Shown here: positions 1 through 8,170 of the stretch, one piece after another
Layout of the letters: the number at the start of each line of letters is the position of its first letter
Position numbering within the stretch: position 1 is the stretch's first letter
Source: JADLGL01 sp050184415
Lineage (GTDB): Bacteria; Pseudomonadota; Alphaproteobacteria; Rhizobiales; Kaistiaceae
Assembly: GCA_050184415.1 (NCBI GenBank)
Contig: JBFXAJ010000018.1
Coordinates: forward strand, 1 to 64,000
Length of the DNA stretch: 64,000 nt
Direction: 5' to 3'
Translations under genes and position numbers: made by a program
Notes under the pieces: generated by a model
What the model was told of the DNA's origin: nothing
Databases searched by the model: none
What the model saw: only the letters and a program-made list of their open reading frames with translations

Positions 1-120
1 GCTCGCCCTCAACATCCTCAATGATCACCCCGAAAAGGCTTCCATCCGACGCAAAATCAAACGCGCCGGATGGGACGATGCCTTCCTCCTCTCCCTCTTC
101 GCCCATATGCGATAGCCCTG
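1..120 (+). mobile_element. 3' end of an ISAs1-family insertion sequence (transposase C-terminus)
   Basis: The frame starting at base 2 is open from the window edge and stops at 113-115. It encodes about 37 residues ending in KRAGWDDAFLLSLFAHMR, which resembles the C-terminal signature of ISAs1-family (DDE) transposases. The stop codon is followed at once by AGCCCTG (114-120). Read inward this is CAGGGCT, which fits the terminal inverted repeat style I recall for that family, so the element probably ends near 120. The 5' part lies outside the window, so intactness cannot be judged. Confidence 0.7.
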
Positions 121-292
121 CCCCTTGAGGGGGAGCGGGTTTTCGCAAGGCGAATCCCGGACGCCGATCCGGGGGAAACCGCGGGGGGTGTGGCCCCTCC
201 GCGAGTCCGGCACTTGAGGGAAAGCACAGACCCCCACCGAAGCTTGCTCTCGCAACCTTCCGCCTCCGCTCAAGGGGAGGCTCGGGAGAAAC
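119..292 (+). repeat. Dispersed intergenic repeat, family 2, copy 1
   Basis: This is a non-coding block beginning with the palindrome CCCCTTGAGGGGGAGCGGG and ending with a CGAAGCTTGCT...CGCAACCTTCCGCCTCC...CTCGGGAG segment. The same modules in the same order recur at 47226-47398, and in reverse orientation at 6836-6994. This copy abuts the inferred end of the insertion sequence. I see no reading frame of its own. Confidence 0.7.
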
Positions 293-849
293 ACGTGTGT
301 CGGCGCGCGGCGCGGCTGAGTCTCTTCCGGTGGGGCTCTCGTCCCCGGCCTTGTGGGTCGGTACGTGCTGTCGGCAGCGTCGATCGGGTAGAGGCCGGGG
401 ACGACAAACACGTGACCCACCCACAACCACTCGTCCCTGGGGAGCAGAGACCTCGATTGCTGGCGCTTTGGACGGCCCAGAAAATGGAGAAGGCCCCCGA
501 GATTCCCCCTCGGGAGCCTTCAATTGCCCATCCTGCCCGGGAGCAGGAGCGGCAATGGCCGAGCTAGCGTGAGGCCGCCTCGGCATACTAGGCCCCTGGG
601 GTTGCCGAGGAGGGTCCGAAGGGTCGTTCCGGTAGAAGGGAAGATCGGGCAAAACGCCGCAGGGCGCTTTGCCCCATTTGCGGCGGAAACACCGGCGCAA
701 TGACGCGATCATAGGCCTGCCTGCGGGCCCGTCTACCGTGGCGGTCGCGAGGATCGTGACCGCGGGTCCCACGAAGCGCTGCGCGCCATTCAACGCGTCG
801 GCAGACCGCCGGCCGCCTGGGCGCCGGCGGTCGCCATCCGGCCGTGGCG
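293..849. other. 557-bp non-coding stretch with hairpins
   Basis: No convincing gene is visible. It contains a perfect 12-bp inverted repeat (340-351 with 392-403, core CGTCCCCGGCCT) and a shorter pair GTGGGTC/GACCCAC (353-359 with 414-420). A hairpin at 490-520 (AAGGC...GCCTT) lacks a T-run, as does a GC-rich hairpin near 808-832. The open frames here have no ribosome-binding site and low-complexity composition. Confidence 0.5.
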
Positions 850-1269
850 CTATGGCGTCACCGGCGTCAGCGTCGGCACGCCGACATCGGCGATGAAGGT
901 GATCACCGAGCGCGCCGGGACGGTGCCGCTGTTGCGGGCGCCGTGAACGAGGCCGCGCGGGTTGTAATAGGCCTGGCCTGCGGTGATGACGCGGTCGGCC
1001 TGCCCTTCGGCCCACAGCGTGAGCTCGCCTTCGATGACGACGGCATATTCGTCGCCGGGATGGGTGTGTGTCACAGTCGCTGCCCCGACCGGCCAGTCGA
1101 CGATGACGGTCACGGCGTGGAGCCCGGGCTGGCCGCTGACCGCCGCATCCTGGAGCGGGGAGGAGACCGGTGCGGGCGGGGTCCCCTGCGCGATGGCAAG
1201 GCCGGCCAGCGGGCCGATCGCAGCGGAGCCGAGGACAAGGATGCTGGCGGCAAGTCGAAGCGTCTTCAT
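850..1269 (-). CDS. Secreted single-domain cupin protein
   Basis: The protein has 139 residues. The N-terminus is a signal peptide (hydrophobic ILVLGSAAIGPLAGLAIAQG) and the rest is one small cupin barrel. The barrel shows HTHPGDEYAVVIEGELTL, the usual first cupin motif with metal-type histidines and Glu, and a later YNPRGLVHGARN segment that supplies the second-motif His. Such proteins bind a metal and often a small ligand, but the reaction cannot be read from sequence. I chose the ATG at 1269 because AGAGGGG lies just upstream and a signal peptide follows directly. It stands alone on the minus strand. Family confident, function unknown. Confidence 0.8.
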   Translation of the reverse strand: MKTLRLAASILVLGSAAIGPLAGLAIAQGTPPAPVSSPLQDAAVSGQPGLHAVTVIVDWPVGAATVTHTHPGDEYAVVIEGELTLWAEGQADRVITAGQAYYNPRGLVHGARNSGTVPARSVITFIADVGVPTLTPVTP

Positions 1270-1824
1270 GAATCCCCTCTGGTTAGGCCCCCTTATTGGA
1301 GCCTCGTGAAGATACCAGATGCGACGGTCGGCGTTGTGCTCTGCAGCACGCACAGGCCGGGCAATTTCGGGCAGGATGCGCGGTTGTCTCCGCCATGCCA
1401 TGGCCGGCGCGGCCGGCGCGGGGGATCGCCGGAGGAGGAACCGCCACAACGCCGTCATGCGGCAGGGGCGTCGCATGCGAGCGGAACTCTCGCCTTCCGT
1501 CAGGCTCCGCTGTTCTCCCCCTCTCGGACAAGGCGATCGCATCGCCTCCGCGGATACTGGACAGGCGCCAGCATTCCGTCCAGCACCTCACGCGGAACGA
1601 CAGTATATCTTCGTGCTTTATTGACGTGCGTGTCACACCCACGCACCGGAGATGCGATCCCGCCCCCCTCCAGCATCTCCAATGAGCCTCCTCGTTCGGG
1701 CTGAGCGAGGAGGCTCCTTCTCTCCCTCCGAACCTGAACGGCTGTTCATGCAGGCAGAGGTCTTTGAGACTAGAACGATTCCAGTTAGAGCAAGACCGGC
1801 TCAGGCGATCGAGCAAAGGCGGTG
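1270..1824. other. Intergenic region with a strong hairpin, no gene seen
   Basis: This 555-bp region lies between the cupin gene and the TetR gene, which point away from each other. The only clear structure is the perfect 11-bp hairpin listed separately at 1684-1716. Both genes would have their promoters here. An AT-richer patch occurs around 1600-1625. No open frame with codon use like the neighbours was found. Confidence 0.5.
1684..1716. terminator. Perfect 11-bp GC-rich hairpin, possible terminator
   Basis: GAGCCTCCTCG (1684-1694) pairs perfectly with CGAGGAGGCTC (1706-1716) across an 11-base loop. It is followed by the pyrimidine run CTTCTCTCCC rather than a pure T-tract. No gene on either strand ends just upstream, so it is either a weak terminator of an unannotated short transcript or a regulatory hairpin. 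Confidence 0.4.
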
Positions 1825-2409
1825 ATGGATACCAGGATTCGGAGGACGCGGGACGCATTGTTCCGGGCATTCGACGCGCTCATCCTCGAGCGGACCTATG
1901 ACGACATCACCGTGGAGGAAGTGTCCGGCCGGGCCGGCGTCGGGCGGTCCACCTTCTACACGCATTTCAAGGACAAGGACGCGCTGATGCACGCCCGCAT
2001 CCAGCGCTTCGCCGACGGCATCGACCGCAGCGGACCGGTGTCGCGCGAGCGGTTCCGCTTCAGCCTGTTCCTGTTCCGCCAGGTCGTGACCCATGCCGAC
2101 CACATCCGGTCACTGACCAGCCAGTCCCTCGCCCTCGCGACCATCACCGAGGCGGTCTCCGACCAGGTGCGCGGGGAGATGCGCGAGATGGCCGGCACCC
2201 GCGCCATCGACAGCGACCGCTTCGAGTTCACCGCGCAGTTCGTGGTCGGGGCCTTCATGTCGGTGCTGCGCTGGTGGCTGGAGACCGGCAATGCCGGCGA
2301 GCCCGAGCGCATGGACGAGATGTTCCAGTCCCTGACCCAGCAGGCGCTGTGCCGTCCCCCCGACGCCGCCGAACCCTGCTTCTGGTGCCTCCCCGCCGCC
2401 GTCGCGTAG
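1825..2409 (+). CDS. TetR-family transcriptional regulator
   Basis: The protein has 194 residues, a usual length for TetR repressors. The N-terminal helix-turn-helix is clear: RDALFRAFDALILERTYDDITVEEV followed by AGVGRSTFYTHFKDKDAL, the family recognition-helix signature, at about residues 10-55. The rest is the variable ligand-binding helical domain, which does not reveal the inducer. GTG (1822) and ATG (1825) are both possible starts. I prefer ATG because AAAGG at 1814-1818 is then better spaced. It probably regulates itself or a neighbour such as the divergent cupin gene, but this is inference. Confidence 0.85.
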   Translation: MDTRIRRTRDALFRAFDALILERTYDDITVEEVSGRAGVGRSTFYTHFKDKDALMHARIQRFADGIDRSGPVSRERFRFSLFLFRQVVTHADHIRSLTSQSLALATITEAVSDQVRGEMREMAGTRAIDSDRFEFTAQFVVGAFMSVLRWWLETGNAGEPERMDEMFQSLTQQALCRPPDAAEPCFWCLPAAVA

Positions 2410-2451
2410 CGGGGGACGATCGCCGTCACCGGCGAAGCCCTGCCGATCGCT

Positions 2452-2973
2452 TCAGGGCGCCGACAGCACCCGCACCGCTTCCTCGCCGCTGGCGATCGCC
2501 TTGTCGAGGAGAGCGAGGAGTTGGTCGCGTTCCTCGGCCGACAGGCGTCCGAGGAGATCGGCCTCATGCGCCGCCGCCTCGGTCACGAGCATGTCGGTCA
2601 GGTCGTGGCCGGCCTTGGTGAGGTAGACCGCGAGCGCCCGCTTGTCCTCGAGCGACTGATGCCGGCGGACCAGCCCGGCATCGACCAGCGGCCGGAGGGC
2701 CTGGTGCAGCGACGGCGGCTCGATCTTCAGGAGCCGCCCGAGCGTCGCCTGGTTGATCCCGGGATTCTCGTTGATGAGGAGCAGGACGCCGCCCTGGAGC
2801 GGCGTCACGCCGACGCCCATTCCCTTGAACCACCGGCTCCAATGTCCGCCGAGCAGCGCCTGGAGCCGGCGGAGCCGGATCCCGAGCACATGCGCATGCA
2901 CGGTGCTCACGGTGCCGCGGCCCTCCCCTCTGTCGAAGCCGGAGGGCTGGAGGCGTAGCTCAGTCATGTCCAT
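2452..2973 (-). CDS. MarR-family transcriptional regulator
   Basis: The protein has 173 residues with a winged helix-turn-helix in the middle: GVTPLQGGVLLLINENPGINQATLGRLLKIEPPSLHQALRPLVDAGLVRR, then the wing segment with DKRALAVYLTKAG. This is the classic MarR layout, with an N-terminal dimerisation helix and a C-terminal helix. It converges with the TetR gene, leaving only 42 bp between their ends. The ligand and target are not evident. Start codon at 2973; no close alternative is better supported. Confidence 0.85.
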   Translation of the reverse strand: MDMTELRLQPSGFDRGEGRGTVSTVHAHVLGIRLRRLQALLGGHWSRWFKGMGVGVTPLQGGVLLLINENPGINQATLGRLLKIEPPSLHQALRPLVDAGLVRRHQSLEDKRALAVYLTKAGHDLTDMLVTEAAAHEADLLGRLSAEERDQLLALLDKAIASGEEAVRVLSAP

Positions 2974-3589
2974 GCGGCGCTATCGTAAAGAAGAGGGATG
3001 CGATCAGGTTTTCCGACGCAGGCACAAATCGCGCCCGGCCGGAAATCAGGTTTGGCACACCGTGGACTGAGTGCCTTCCGAAAAACAATCAGGGCAAAGG
3101 CAATACGTTCCGACGAATGACGATCAGTCCACACATACGACAGAAAAGGCACAGGCCGATTACCAATCTTGCCCACTTCCTGGACAAGGATATACGATCT
3201 GTCCAGCTAAACGCGTGCGAAAAGACATTGTTCGCGGCATGCGGGAAGACGCGGACGGCGCGGAAGGGACCGTCACCACGAGCGCCCGGGGGATTCCGTG
3301 GTCGTGCGCGTTTTTCCCTCGGCGGGGACAGTTGCGTAGCTCCGGCTGCGCCAGCATGGGCACTTGGAGCGCCGCCTCCCTCTCCGTCGTCCCCCCGGCG
3401 GAGGCCGGGGCATTCCTTGCCAAGTGCTTGATACTGGTGTGGGTCCCGGCCTTCGCCGGGATGACGAGGTGGGGCGGGCTGTTTGGAACTCGGCGTCCGC
3501 GCCAGCGGCAACGCCAATGTTGTTCCACCGAAGGACGGGGCGGATCGGCTTGCGGAAAGCCTTGATCTCCCTTATCTCCCGCCCCCTGA
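2974..3589. other. 616-bp intergenic region upstream of tRNA-Cys
   Basis: No convincing gene was found. Open frames on both strands are shadows of repeats. It contains the promoter region of the MarR gene and the palindromic repeat at 3387-3467. Part of it (roughly 3150-3300) is less GC-rich than the surrounding genes. Confidence 0.5.
3387..3467. repeat. Dispersed palindromic repeat (VIPAKAG type)
   Basis: Left arm TCGTCCCCCCGGCGGAGGCC (from 3387) pairs imperfectly with right arm GGCCTTCGCCGGGATGACGA (to 3467) around a short loop. Translated on the minus strand it gives the familiar spurious VIPAKAGTH string seen across alphaproteobacterial intergenic palindromes. It is non-coding. Confidence 0.7.
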
Positions 3590-3663
3590 GGCCTCGTGGC
3601 GGAGTGGTTACGCAGAGGACTGCAAATCCTTGCACCCCGGTTCGATTCCGGGCGAGGCCTCCA
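3590..3663 (+). tRNA. tRNA-Cys (GCA)
   Basis: This is a complete 74-nt cloverleaf. Acceptor GGCCTCG pairs with CGAGGCC, followed by discriminator T and an encoded CCA. The anticodon loop is CTGCAAA, giving anticodon GCA. The T arm has GGTTCGATTCC. The D-arm region GCGGAGTGGTTACGC has the usual layout for Cys tRNA. Confidence 0.96.
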
Positions 3664-3713
3664 GTCCCGTCCGTGGGTGCCGACGCAAAAGCGCCCGGCC
3701 TGGCCGGTCCCGC

Positions 3714-3738
3714 GGAACCGCCCGGCGGCACAGGCGTT
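3714..3738 (+). promoter_or_regulatory. EcfG-type general stress promoter
   Basis: GGAAC (3714-3718), a 16-bp spacer and CGTT (3735-3738) match the alphaproteobacterial EcfG sigma consensus exactly. It lies about 58 bp before the start of the I78-like lipoprotein gene on the same strand. Confidence 0.65.
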
Positions 3739-3795
3739 CTGGCGCTAGCATCAGCTTTCGGCCGAATTGGCGGCCGCCCCAGGGAGAGGGAAACG

Positions 3796-4101
3796 ATGAA
3801 CAAGCTTCCGATCGTCGCCATGCTCGGCGGCTCGCTTGCCCTGGCCGGTTGCGTGATGACCCCGGTCCCGCCCGGCCCGCCCCCGCCGCCGCCCGGCGGC
3901 CCGTGCGTGGAGGCGAATGCCGACCTCTTCGTCGGCCAGGTGGCGACCCCCGGCGTCCAGGAATCGGCCCGCATCGCCGCCAACGCCACCATCGTGCGCA
4001 CGATCGCGCCGGGCCAGGTGGTCACGATGGAATTCAGCGCCAACCGCCTGACGCTCGACGTCAACGCAGGGAACGTCATCACCAACGGCCGTTGCGGGTA
4101 G
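3796..4101 (+). CDS. I78-family peptidase-inhibitor-like lipoprotein
   Basis: The protein has 101 residues. It begins with a lipoprotein signal peptide whose lipobox is LAGC (Cys about residue 19), followed by a proline/glycine linker. The C-terminal about 65 residues match the I78 inhibitor fold: PCVEANADLFVGQ at the start, then ARIAANATIVRTIAPGQVVTMEFSANRLTLDVN and a terminal CG. The two flanking cysteines could form the usual disulfide. Members inhibit serine proteases or are simply small periplasmic proteins. Here it should be membrane-anchored. A good EcfG promoter precedes it, so stress induction is likely. GGGAGAGGGAAACG supplies the ribosome-binding site. Confidence 0.8.
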   Translation: MNKLPIVAMLGGSLALAGCVMTPVPPGPPPPPPGGPCVEANADLFVGQVATPGVQESARIAANATIVRTIAPGQVVTMEFSANRLTLDVNAGNVITNGRCG

Positions 4102-4172
4102 GTCGGGAGGACTCCTCCTCTCCCGGCAGGAGTTGCGAGGATCGGCCTCTCCGCCGAAACGCAGCCTGACAG

Positions 4173-4287
4173 CCTCCTCCTCCCCGGGCTCGACCCGGGG
4201 CCCATTGGCTTGTCCACGGATGCGGAGCCGCGAGATCTCGGCGATCCGGCGAGCCCCCAATCGACCCTGGGGTCAACTCCGGGTTGG
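4173..4287. repeat. Palindromic repeat, left flank of GIY-YIG gene (family 1)
   Basis: The arms are TCCCCGGGCTCGACCCGGGG followed by CCCATTGG (4181-4208), and the degenerate CCAATCGACCCTGGGGTCAA (4257-4276) reading into CTCCGGG. The same palindrome type recurs at 4687-4790, 8279-8389 and 26901-27022, and in variant form at 51921-52083. It is non-coding. Confidence 0.75.
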
Positions 4288-4345
4288 CGGTTGCGTTTGG
4301 GCTGGAGTTCCTATGGGCGTAGTATAGGGGCGTGTGGGGGCGCCA

Positions 4346-4633
4346 ATGTTCTTCGTATACATTCTTGCCAGTCGAAAGCGAGGCACGCTCTATGTTGGAC
4401 AGACGTCCAACCTCCCCCATCGGATCGAGCAGCATCGAACGTCAATCCTGCCAAGCTTCACGCGACGGTACGGAGTTCTCCGGCTTGTCTACGCCGAGCA
4501 GCATGAAACGCGCGAGGACGCTCGGCAGCGGGAGGCGCAGTTGAAACGCTGGGCTCGGGCATGGAAGATTCAACTGATCGAAGCCTCGAACCCCGATTGG
4601 GAGAATCTCTTCGACAGATACGGTCACCTTTAG
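4346..4633 (+). CDS. Single-domain GIY-YIG endonuclease (URI/UPF0213 type)
   Basis: The protein has 95 residues. It opens with FFVYILASRKRGTLYVGQTSN, where VYI and YVG are the paired GIY-YIG motif strands. This is followed by the usual RIEQHR with the catalytic-type Arg/His, RRYGVLRLVYAEQHETREDARQREAQLKRW carrying the metal-binding Glu, and a W...NPDWENL tail. This is the stand-alone nuclease class of about 90-100 residues, whose substrate is generally unknown. The ATG at 4346 or the GTG at 4334 could start it. It is bracketed by palindromic repeats at 4173-4287 and 4687-4790, the arrangement discussed in the findings. It appears intact. Confidence 0.85.
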   Translation: MFFVYILASRKRGTLYVGQTSNLPHRIEQHRTSILPSFTRRYGVLRLVYAEQHETREDARQREAQLKRWARAWKIQLIEASNPDWENLFDRYGHL

Positions 4634-4686
4634 TCACAGCCGTTTCGCCACCTCCACCTTGCTGTTTCGGCAGACTGAACCCCAAG

Positions 4687-4790
4687 CTCCTCCCGGGCTT
4701 GATCGAGGCCCTATGCCCCTCGAATCGGCAGGACACCCAAGCTCCGCACCGGCGGGTCGGCCAATGGACCCCGGGTCAAGCCCGGGGAGG
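4687..4790. repeat. Palindromic repeat, right flank of GIY-YIG gene (family 1)
   Basis: Arms CTCCTCCCGGGCTTGATCGA (from 4687) and TCAAGCCCGGGGAGG (to 4790) are imperfect inverse complements of the same family-1 sequence as 4173-4287. The GIY-YIG gene lies between the two copies, 53 bp before this one. Confidence 0.75.
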
Positions 4791-4871
4791 TGATCGTGGA
4801 TAGACCCGCAACAACCGACCCATGCTTCGCAGACTTCACGCAACGGTCCCGTTCGCGGGGCAACGCCCCCC

Positions 4872-5669
4872 TTACTTCCGCCGCGAGCCCCGCGTGACGG
4901 ACCACGGCACGACCACCCGCGCGCCGTCGCGCTCGATCACCGCGCCGTCGACGCCGAAGGTCCGGCTGAGGAGGCCTTCCTCGAGGATCTGCGCCGGGTC
5001 GCCATCGGCGACCAGCTTGCCGCCGTCGAGCACCATCACGCGGTGGGCGAAGCGCGCGGCGAGGGTCAGGTCCTGGACCACCGCGATCACCGCGGTCCCC
5101 CCCTCCGCCTGGTCGCGGAGGATCTCGAGCATGCGGAGCTGGTAGCGCGCGTCGAGCGCGGCGGTCGGCTCGTCGGCGAGGAGCACCGGCGCCTCCACCG
5201 CGAGGACGCGCGCCAGCGCGACCCGCGCCTTCTCGCCGCCGGACAGCGTCGTCACCGAGCGCTCGGCGAAATGGACGATGTCGGCGATCTCCATCGCACG
5301 CGACACCGCCGTCCGGTCGAGGTCGCTGAGATGGGCGCCGGCGCCATGCGGGAGGCGGCCGAGGCCGACGATGTCGGCGACCGGAACCGGCCAGTGGAAC
5401 TCGTGCCCCTGCGGGAGATAGGCGATGGCGCGGGCGCGCGTCCTGCCGTCGAGTTCGGTGAGCGGCACGCCGGCGATTTCGATCTCGCCCCAGGACGGCG
5501 CGAGGCCCGCCAGCGCCCGCACCAGGCTCGTCTTCCCCGCCCCGTTCGGCCCGACGATGATCGTGAACTCGCCGCGGAAGAAGGTCGTGTCGAGGTCCTG
5601 CACGATCCAGCGCCCCTCGGCGCTGACGGCAAGGCCGCGGGTCCCGAGCGCCGGGCCGGCCGGGCTCAT
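4872..5669 (-). CDS. ABC transporter ATP-binding protein (iron/heme/corrinoid importer)
   Basis: The 265-residue ATPase subunit carries Walker A GPNGAGKT (about 40-47), the Q-loop in IAYLPQGHEF, signature LSGGEKARVALAR, Walker B VLLADEP and the H/Q-switch region. It resembles FecE/HmuV/BtuD-type ATPases that pair with FecCD permeases. Its start overlaps the permease stop by 4 bp (ATGA), indicating translational coupling. With the permease and the divergent binding protein it makes a complete importer. The switch position reads VVQDLT, so Gln sits where His is usual; this is worth noting but is found in some subfamilies. The substrate (siderophore, heme or cobamide) cannot be fixed from sequence. 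Confidence 0.88.
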   Translation of the reverse strand: MSPAGPALGTRGLAVSAEGRWIVQDLDTTFFRGEFTIIVGPNGAGKTSLVRALAGLAPSWGEIEIAGVPLTELDGRTRARAIAYLPQGHEFHWPVPVADIVGLGRLPHGAGAHLSDLDRTAVSRAMEIADIVHFAERSVTTLSGGEKARVALARVLAVEAPVLLADEPTAALDARYQLRMLEILRDQAEGGTAVIAVVQDLTLAARFAHRVMVLDGGKLVADGDPAQILEEGLLSRTFGVDGAVIERDGARVVVPWSVTRGSRRK

Positions 5670-6709
5670 GCCGCGGCTCCCGCAAGGTCGCGCTGGCGGC
5701 GCATGATCATGGCCACGAAGAAGGGCGCGCCGATCAGCGTGGTCACGACGCCGACCTTGATCTCCTCAGGCGTCGGGATCAGCCGGACCACGATGTCGGC
5801 AAAGAGGAGGAGCGCGGCGCCGGCGAGCGCCGCCGGCAGCAGCAATCGCGCCGGGTCGAATTTCAGGAAGGGCCGCACGAGATTGGGCGCGACGAGGCCG
5901 ACGAAGCCGATCGTGCCGGCGACGGCCACCGCCGCGCCGACCCCGGCCGCCACTCCTAGAACGACGCGCAGCCTCACCTGGCGCATCGAGACTCCCAGGC
6001 TCGCGGCCGCGTCCTCGCCGAGCGTCAGCGCGCGGAAGGCCGACCGGTCCCACACCAAGAGCACCCAGCTTATCAGAAGAAAGGGCAGCGCGATGAAAAC
6101 GTGCTGCATGCTGCGGTCCTCGAGCGAGCCGAGGAGCCAGAACGCGATTTCGAGCGCCGCGAACGGGTTCGGCGCGAGGTTGAGCGCCAGCGCCGTGCCG
6201 GCCGAGCCGATCGCGCCGACGCCGAGGCCGGCGAGGATGAGGACGAGAAGGTTCGCGCGCGGCCCGGCGACGAGGACGAGAAGGCCGACCGAAAGGAGTG
6301 CGCCGGCCATCGCCGCGATCGGCAGCGCCGCCGACAGCGCGCCGGTGAGGCCGAGAGCGATCACGGCGACGGCCAGAAAGCCCGCCGCCTGCGGCACGCC
6401 GAAGAGATAGGGCGAGGCGAGCGGGTTGCGAAGCAGCCCCTGCAGCGCCGCGCCGGCGAGCCCCAGCGTGCCGCCGATCAGGAGGCCGAGAAGGGCGCGC
6501 GGCAGCCGCACCTCGCGGACGATGACATTGGCCGCGTCCGTCCCGGTGCCCAACACGCCGGCCACCACGTCGCCGATCGAAAGGCCGAAATCGCCGATCG
6601 CGAGCGACAGCAGGAAGAGGCCCGCGACGAGCACGGCGAGCGGCAGCACCGGCCCGGCGAGGAAGCCGGGGACGCGGGGTCCGGCGGCGGTCCCGCCCGG
6701 CACGGTCAC
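5666..6709 (-). CDS. FecCD-family ABC importer permease
   Basis: The protein has 347 residues with about ten hydrophobic segments. The family string RLPRALLGLLIGGTLGLAGAALQGLLRNPLASPYLFG is near residues 60-100, and GTIGFVGLVAPNLVR marks the coupling-helix region that contacts the ATPase. The frame is open further upstream, but that part is translated repeat DNA. The GTG at 6709 begins a reasonable short N-terminus before the first membrane helix, so I chose it. It is the first gene of the two-gene minus-strand operon with the ATPase. The binding-protein gene is divergent across a 543-bp region. Confidence 0.86.
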   Translation of the reverse strand: MTVPGGTAAGPRVPGFLAGPVLPLAVLVAGLFLLSLAIGDFGLSIGDVVAGVLGTGTDAANVIVREVRLPRALLGLLIGGTLGLAGAALQGLLRNPLASPYLFGVPQAAGFLAVAVIALGLTGALSAALPIAAMAGALLSVGLLVLVAGPRANLLVLILAGLGVGAIGSAGTALALNLAPNPFAALEIAFWLLGSLEDRSMQHVFIALPFLLISWVLLVWDRSAFRALTLGEDAAASLGVSMRQVRLRVVLGVAAGVGAAVAVAGTIGFVGLVAPNLVRPFLKFDPARLLLPAALAGAALLLFADIVVRLIPTPEEIKVGVVTTLIGAPFFVAMIMRRQRDLAGAAA

Positions 6710-7252
6710 GGCGCATTCCTCCCGGCAGCGCGGTTGCCATCCCACGACACCCCATCCACCCGAGCCTCCCCGGTGAACTCGGCTGTTGCCGAGTTCACCA
6801 CCCCCGAGTGCCGAAGTCGGAAACATCCGACTTCGGTGAGGGGAGGCGGAAGGTTGCGACTGCAAGGAGCAAGCTTCGGAGGGGGTCTGGGCCCATCGGC
6901 AAGCGCCGAGCCCACCGGTAAGGCCGCGACCCCCCACGGTTTCGCGTCGGCTTCGCCTCGCGAAAGCCCGCTCCCCCTCAAGGGGGGAGCTTGGTCCGTA
7001 CTTGTTGCTCGGCCTAGCGTCGCCCCGGCTTCGTTTTCACCACCGATCCGCACGTACACCCTCACCAATAGAGAGGCCACCACGCGGCTGTGGTACAAGG
7101 ACGGCATTGCGCCGGGCCTCGATGCCGACCCGGATCCGGCGAGCGAGACAGAGCCCAACATCGATGAACCGCTCGCCTCTTCGCGCCAGCCATCTCGCCG
7201 CCGGCGCGTTGCGCGCCCAAGCTGCGCAGCCATCGCCTACCGGTAGACCAGC
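6710..7252. other. Divergent intergenic region of the importer, containing a repeat
   Basis: This 543-bp region separates the divergent permease and binding-protein genes and must hold both promoters. It contains the family-2 repeat at 6836-6994 and a small inverted repeat, CCGAAGTCGG...CCGACTTCGG, near 6812-6835. I looked for a cobalamin riboswitch and for Fur-type boxes and saw none I could defend. Confidence 0.5.
6836..6994 (-). repeat. Dispersed intergenic repeat, family 2, copy 2 (reverse)
   Basis: It reads GGCGGAAGGTTGCGACTGCA, then AGGAGCAAGCTTCGG..., and ends with GCCCGCTCCCCCTCAAGGGG. This is the reverse complement order of the copy at 47226-47398. It lies in the importer's divergent promoter region. 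It is non-coding. Confidence 0.7.
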
Positions 7253-8170
7253 ATGAGAGGTGCGGCAATCCCGGGAAAGATCCATTGCGGGCGGCGCTTC
7301 GGCCGCACCGCCACCCTCTTCCTCGCCCTCGCCCTGCTGGCGGCCCCCGTGCTCGCCCAGCCGACCACGCTGAACGCCGAGGCGGTGCCGGAGCGGGTCG
7401 TCTCGACCTCGCTCTGCGCCGACCAGCTCCTGATCGCGCTGGCCGCGCCCGACCAGATCGCCGCTCTGTCGGCGGAGGCGACCAACCCCGAGACGTCCTA
7501 CTACGCCGCCCGCGCCGCGGCCTTCCCGCGCAATGCCGGCACGGCGGAATCGATCCTCTCCTTCGCGCCGGACCTTGTCCTCATCGACGGCACGACGCCA
7601 GCGGCGACGCGCGACCTCCTCCTCCGCCTCGGCCATTTCGTCGTCGAGGTGGACGCGGTCTCGACCATCGACGAGGCGATCGCGCAAATCCGGACCGTGG
7701 GAACGCTGCTCGGCCACCAGCCCGAGGGCGAAGCGCTGGCGCAGCTGGTCTTCTCGGCGCGCTTCCAGGCCTACAACAGCAATTGGGGCGTCACGGCCGC
7801 GTACTATCACCGGCGCGGCTACGTGGCCGCCGAGACCGATCTCGTCTCCGACATCCTCCGAATCATCGGGCTCAACAACGCCGCCGCCGACTATCTCGTG
7901 CGGCCGGGCGGCTACCTCTCGCTCGAGGCGCTGATCGCCACGCCGCCGGACTATCTCATCGTCTCCGACATCAACCCGCGCGTCGTCGACCAGGGCCTCG
8001 CGCTCCTCGAGCACCCGGCACTGCTGGAGCTCTTCCCGCCCGAGCGGCGGATCGAGCTGCCGGAGCGCTACACGATCTGCGGTGGCCCCTCGCTGCCGGA
8101 AGCGATCCGGCTCCTGTCGACCGAGTTCCGACGCGTCAGCCCGACGCCGGGCGGCCAGCCCTTCGGTTAG
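7253..8170 (+). CDS. Periplasmic binding protein of the FecCD-type importer
   Basis: The 305-residue protein has a signal peptide (TATLFLALALLAAPVLAQ, about residues 19-36) and the class III binding-protein layout. The first lobe includes RVVSTSLCADQLLIALAAPDQIAALS, FAPDLVLIDG is at the lobe edge, and a second lobe has the YLSLEALIATPPDYLIVSD pattern typical of BtuF/FepB/HmuT relatives. It should capture an iron chelate, heme or corrinoid and deliver it to the divergent permease/ATPase pair. The single Cys in SLCADQ is a recurring feature of this subgroup as I remember it. Start chosen for the signal peptide. Confidence 0.82.
   Translation: MRGAAIPGKIHCGRRFGRTATLFLALALLAAPVLAQPTTLNAEAVPERVVSTSLCADQLLIALAAPDQIAALSAEATNPETSYYAARAAAFPRNAGTAESILSFAPDLVLIDGTTPAATRDLLLRLGHFVVEVDAVSTIDEAIAQIRTVGTLLGHQPEGEALAQLVFSARFQAYNSNWGVTAAYYHRRGYVAAETDLVSDILRIIGLNNAAADYLVRPGGYLSLEALIATPPDYLIVSDINPRVVDQGLALLEHPALLELFPPERRIELPERYTICGGPSLPEAIRLLSTEFRRVSPTPGGQPFG

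Noticed and set aside
70..572. Two overlapping protein genes near the left edge
   Set aside because: Their translations are repeat-derived (Pro/Arg/Ala-rich), lack ribosome-binding sites and cover the family-2 repeat and hairpins.
3089..3528. Minus-strand gene containing the string VIPAKAGTH
   Set aside because: This is a well-known spurious translation of an intergenic palindrome, not a protein.
6710..7252. Cobalamin riboswitch or Fur box upstream of the importer
   Set aside because: None of the conserved riboswitch strings could be seen, and most of the region is a dispersed repeat. No Fur-type palindrome was convincing.
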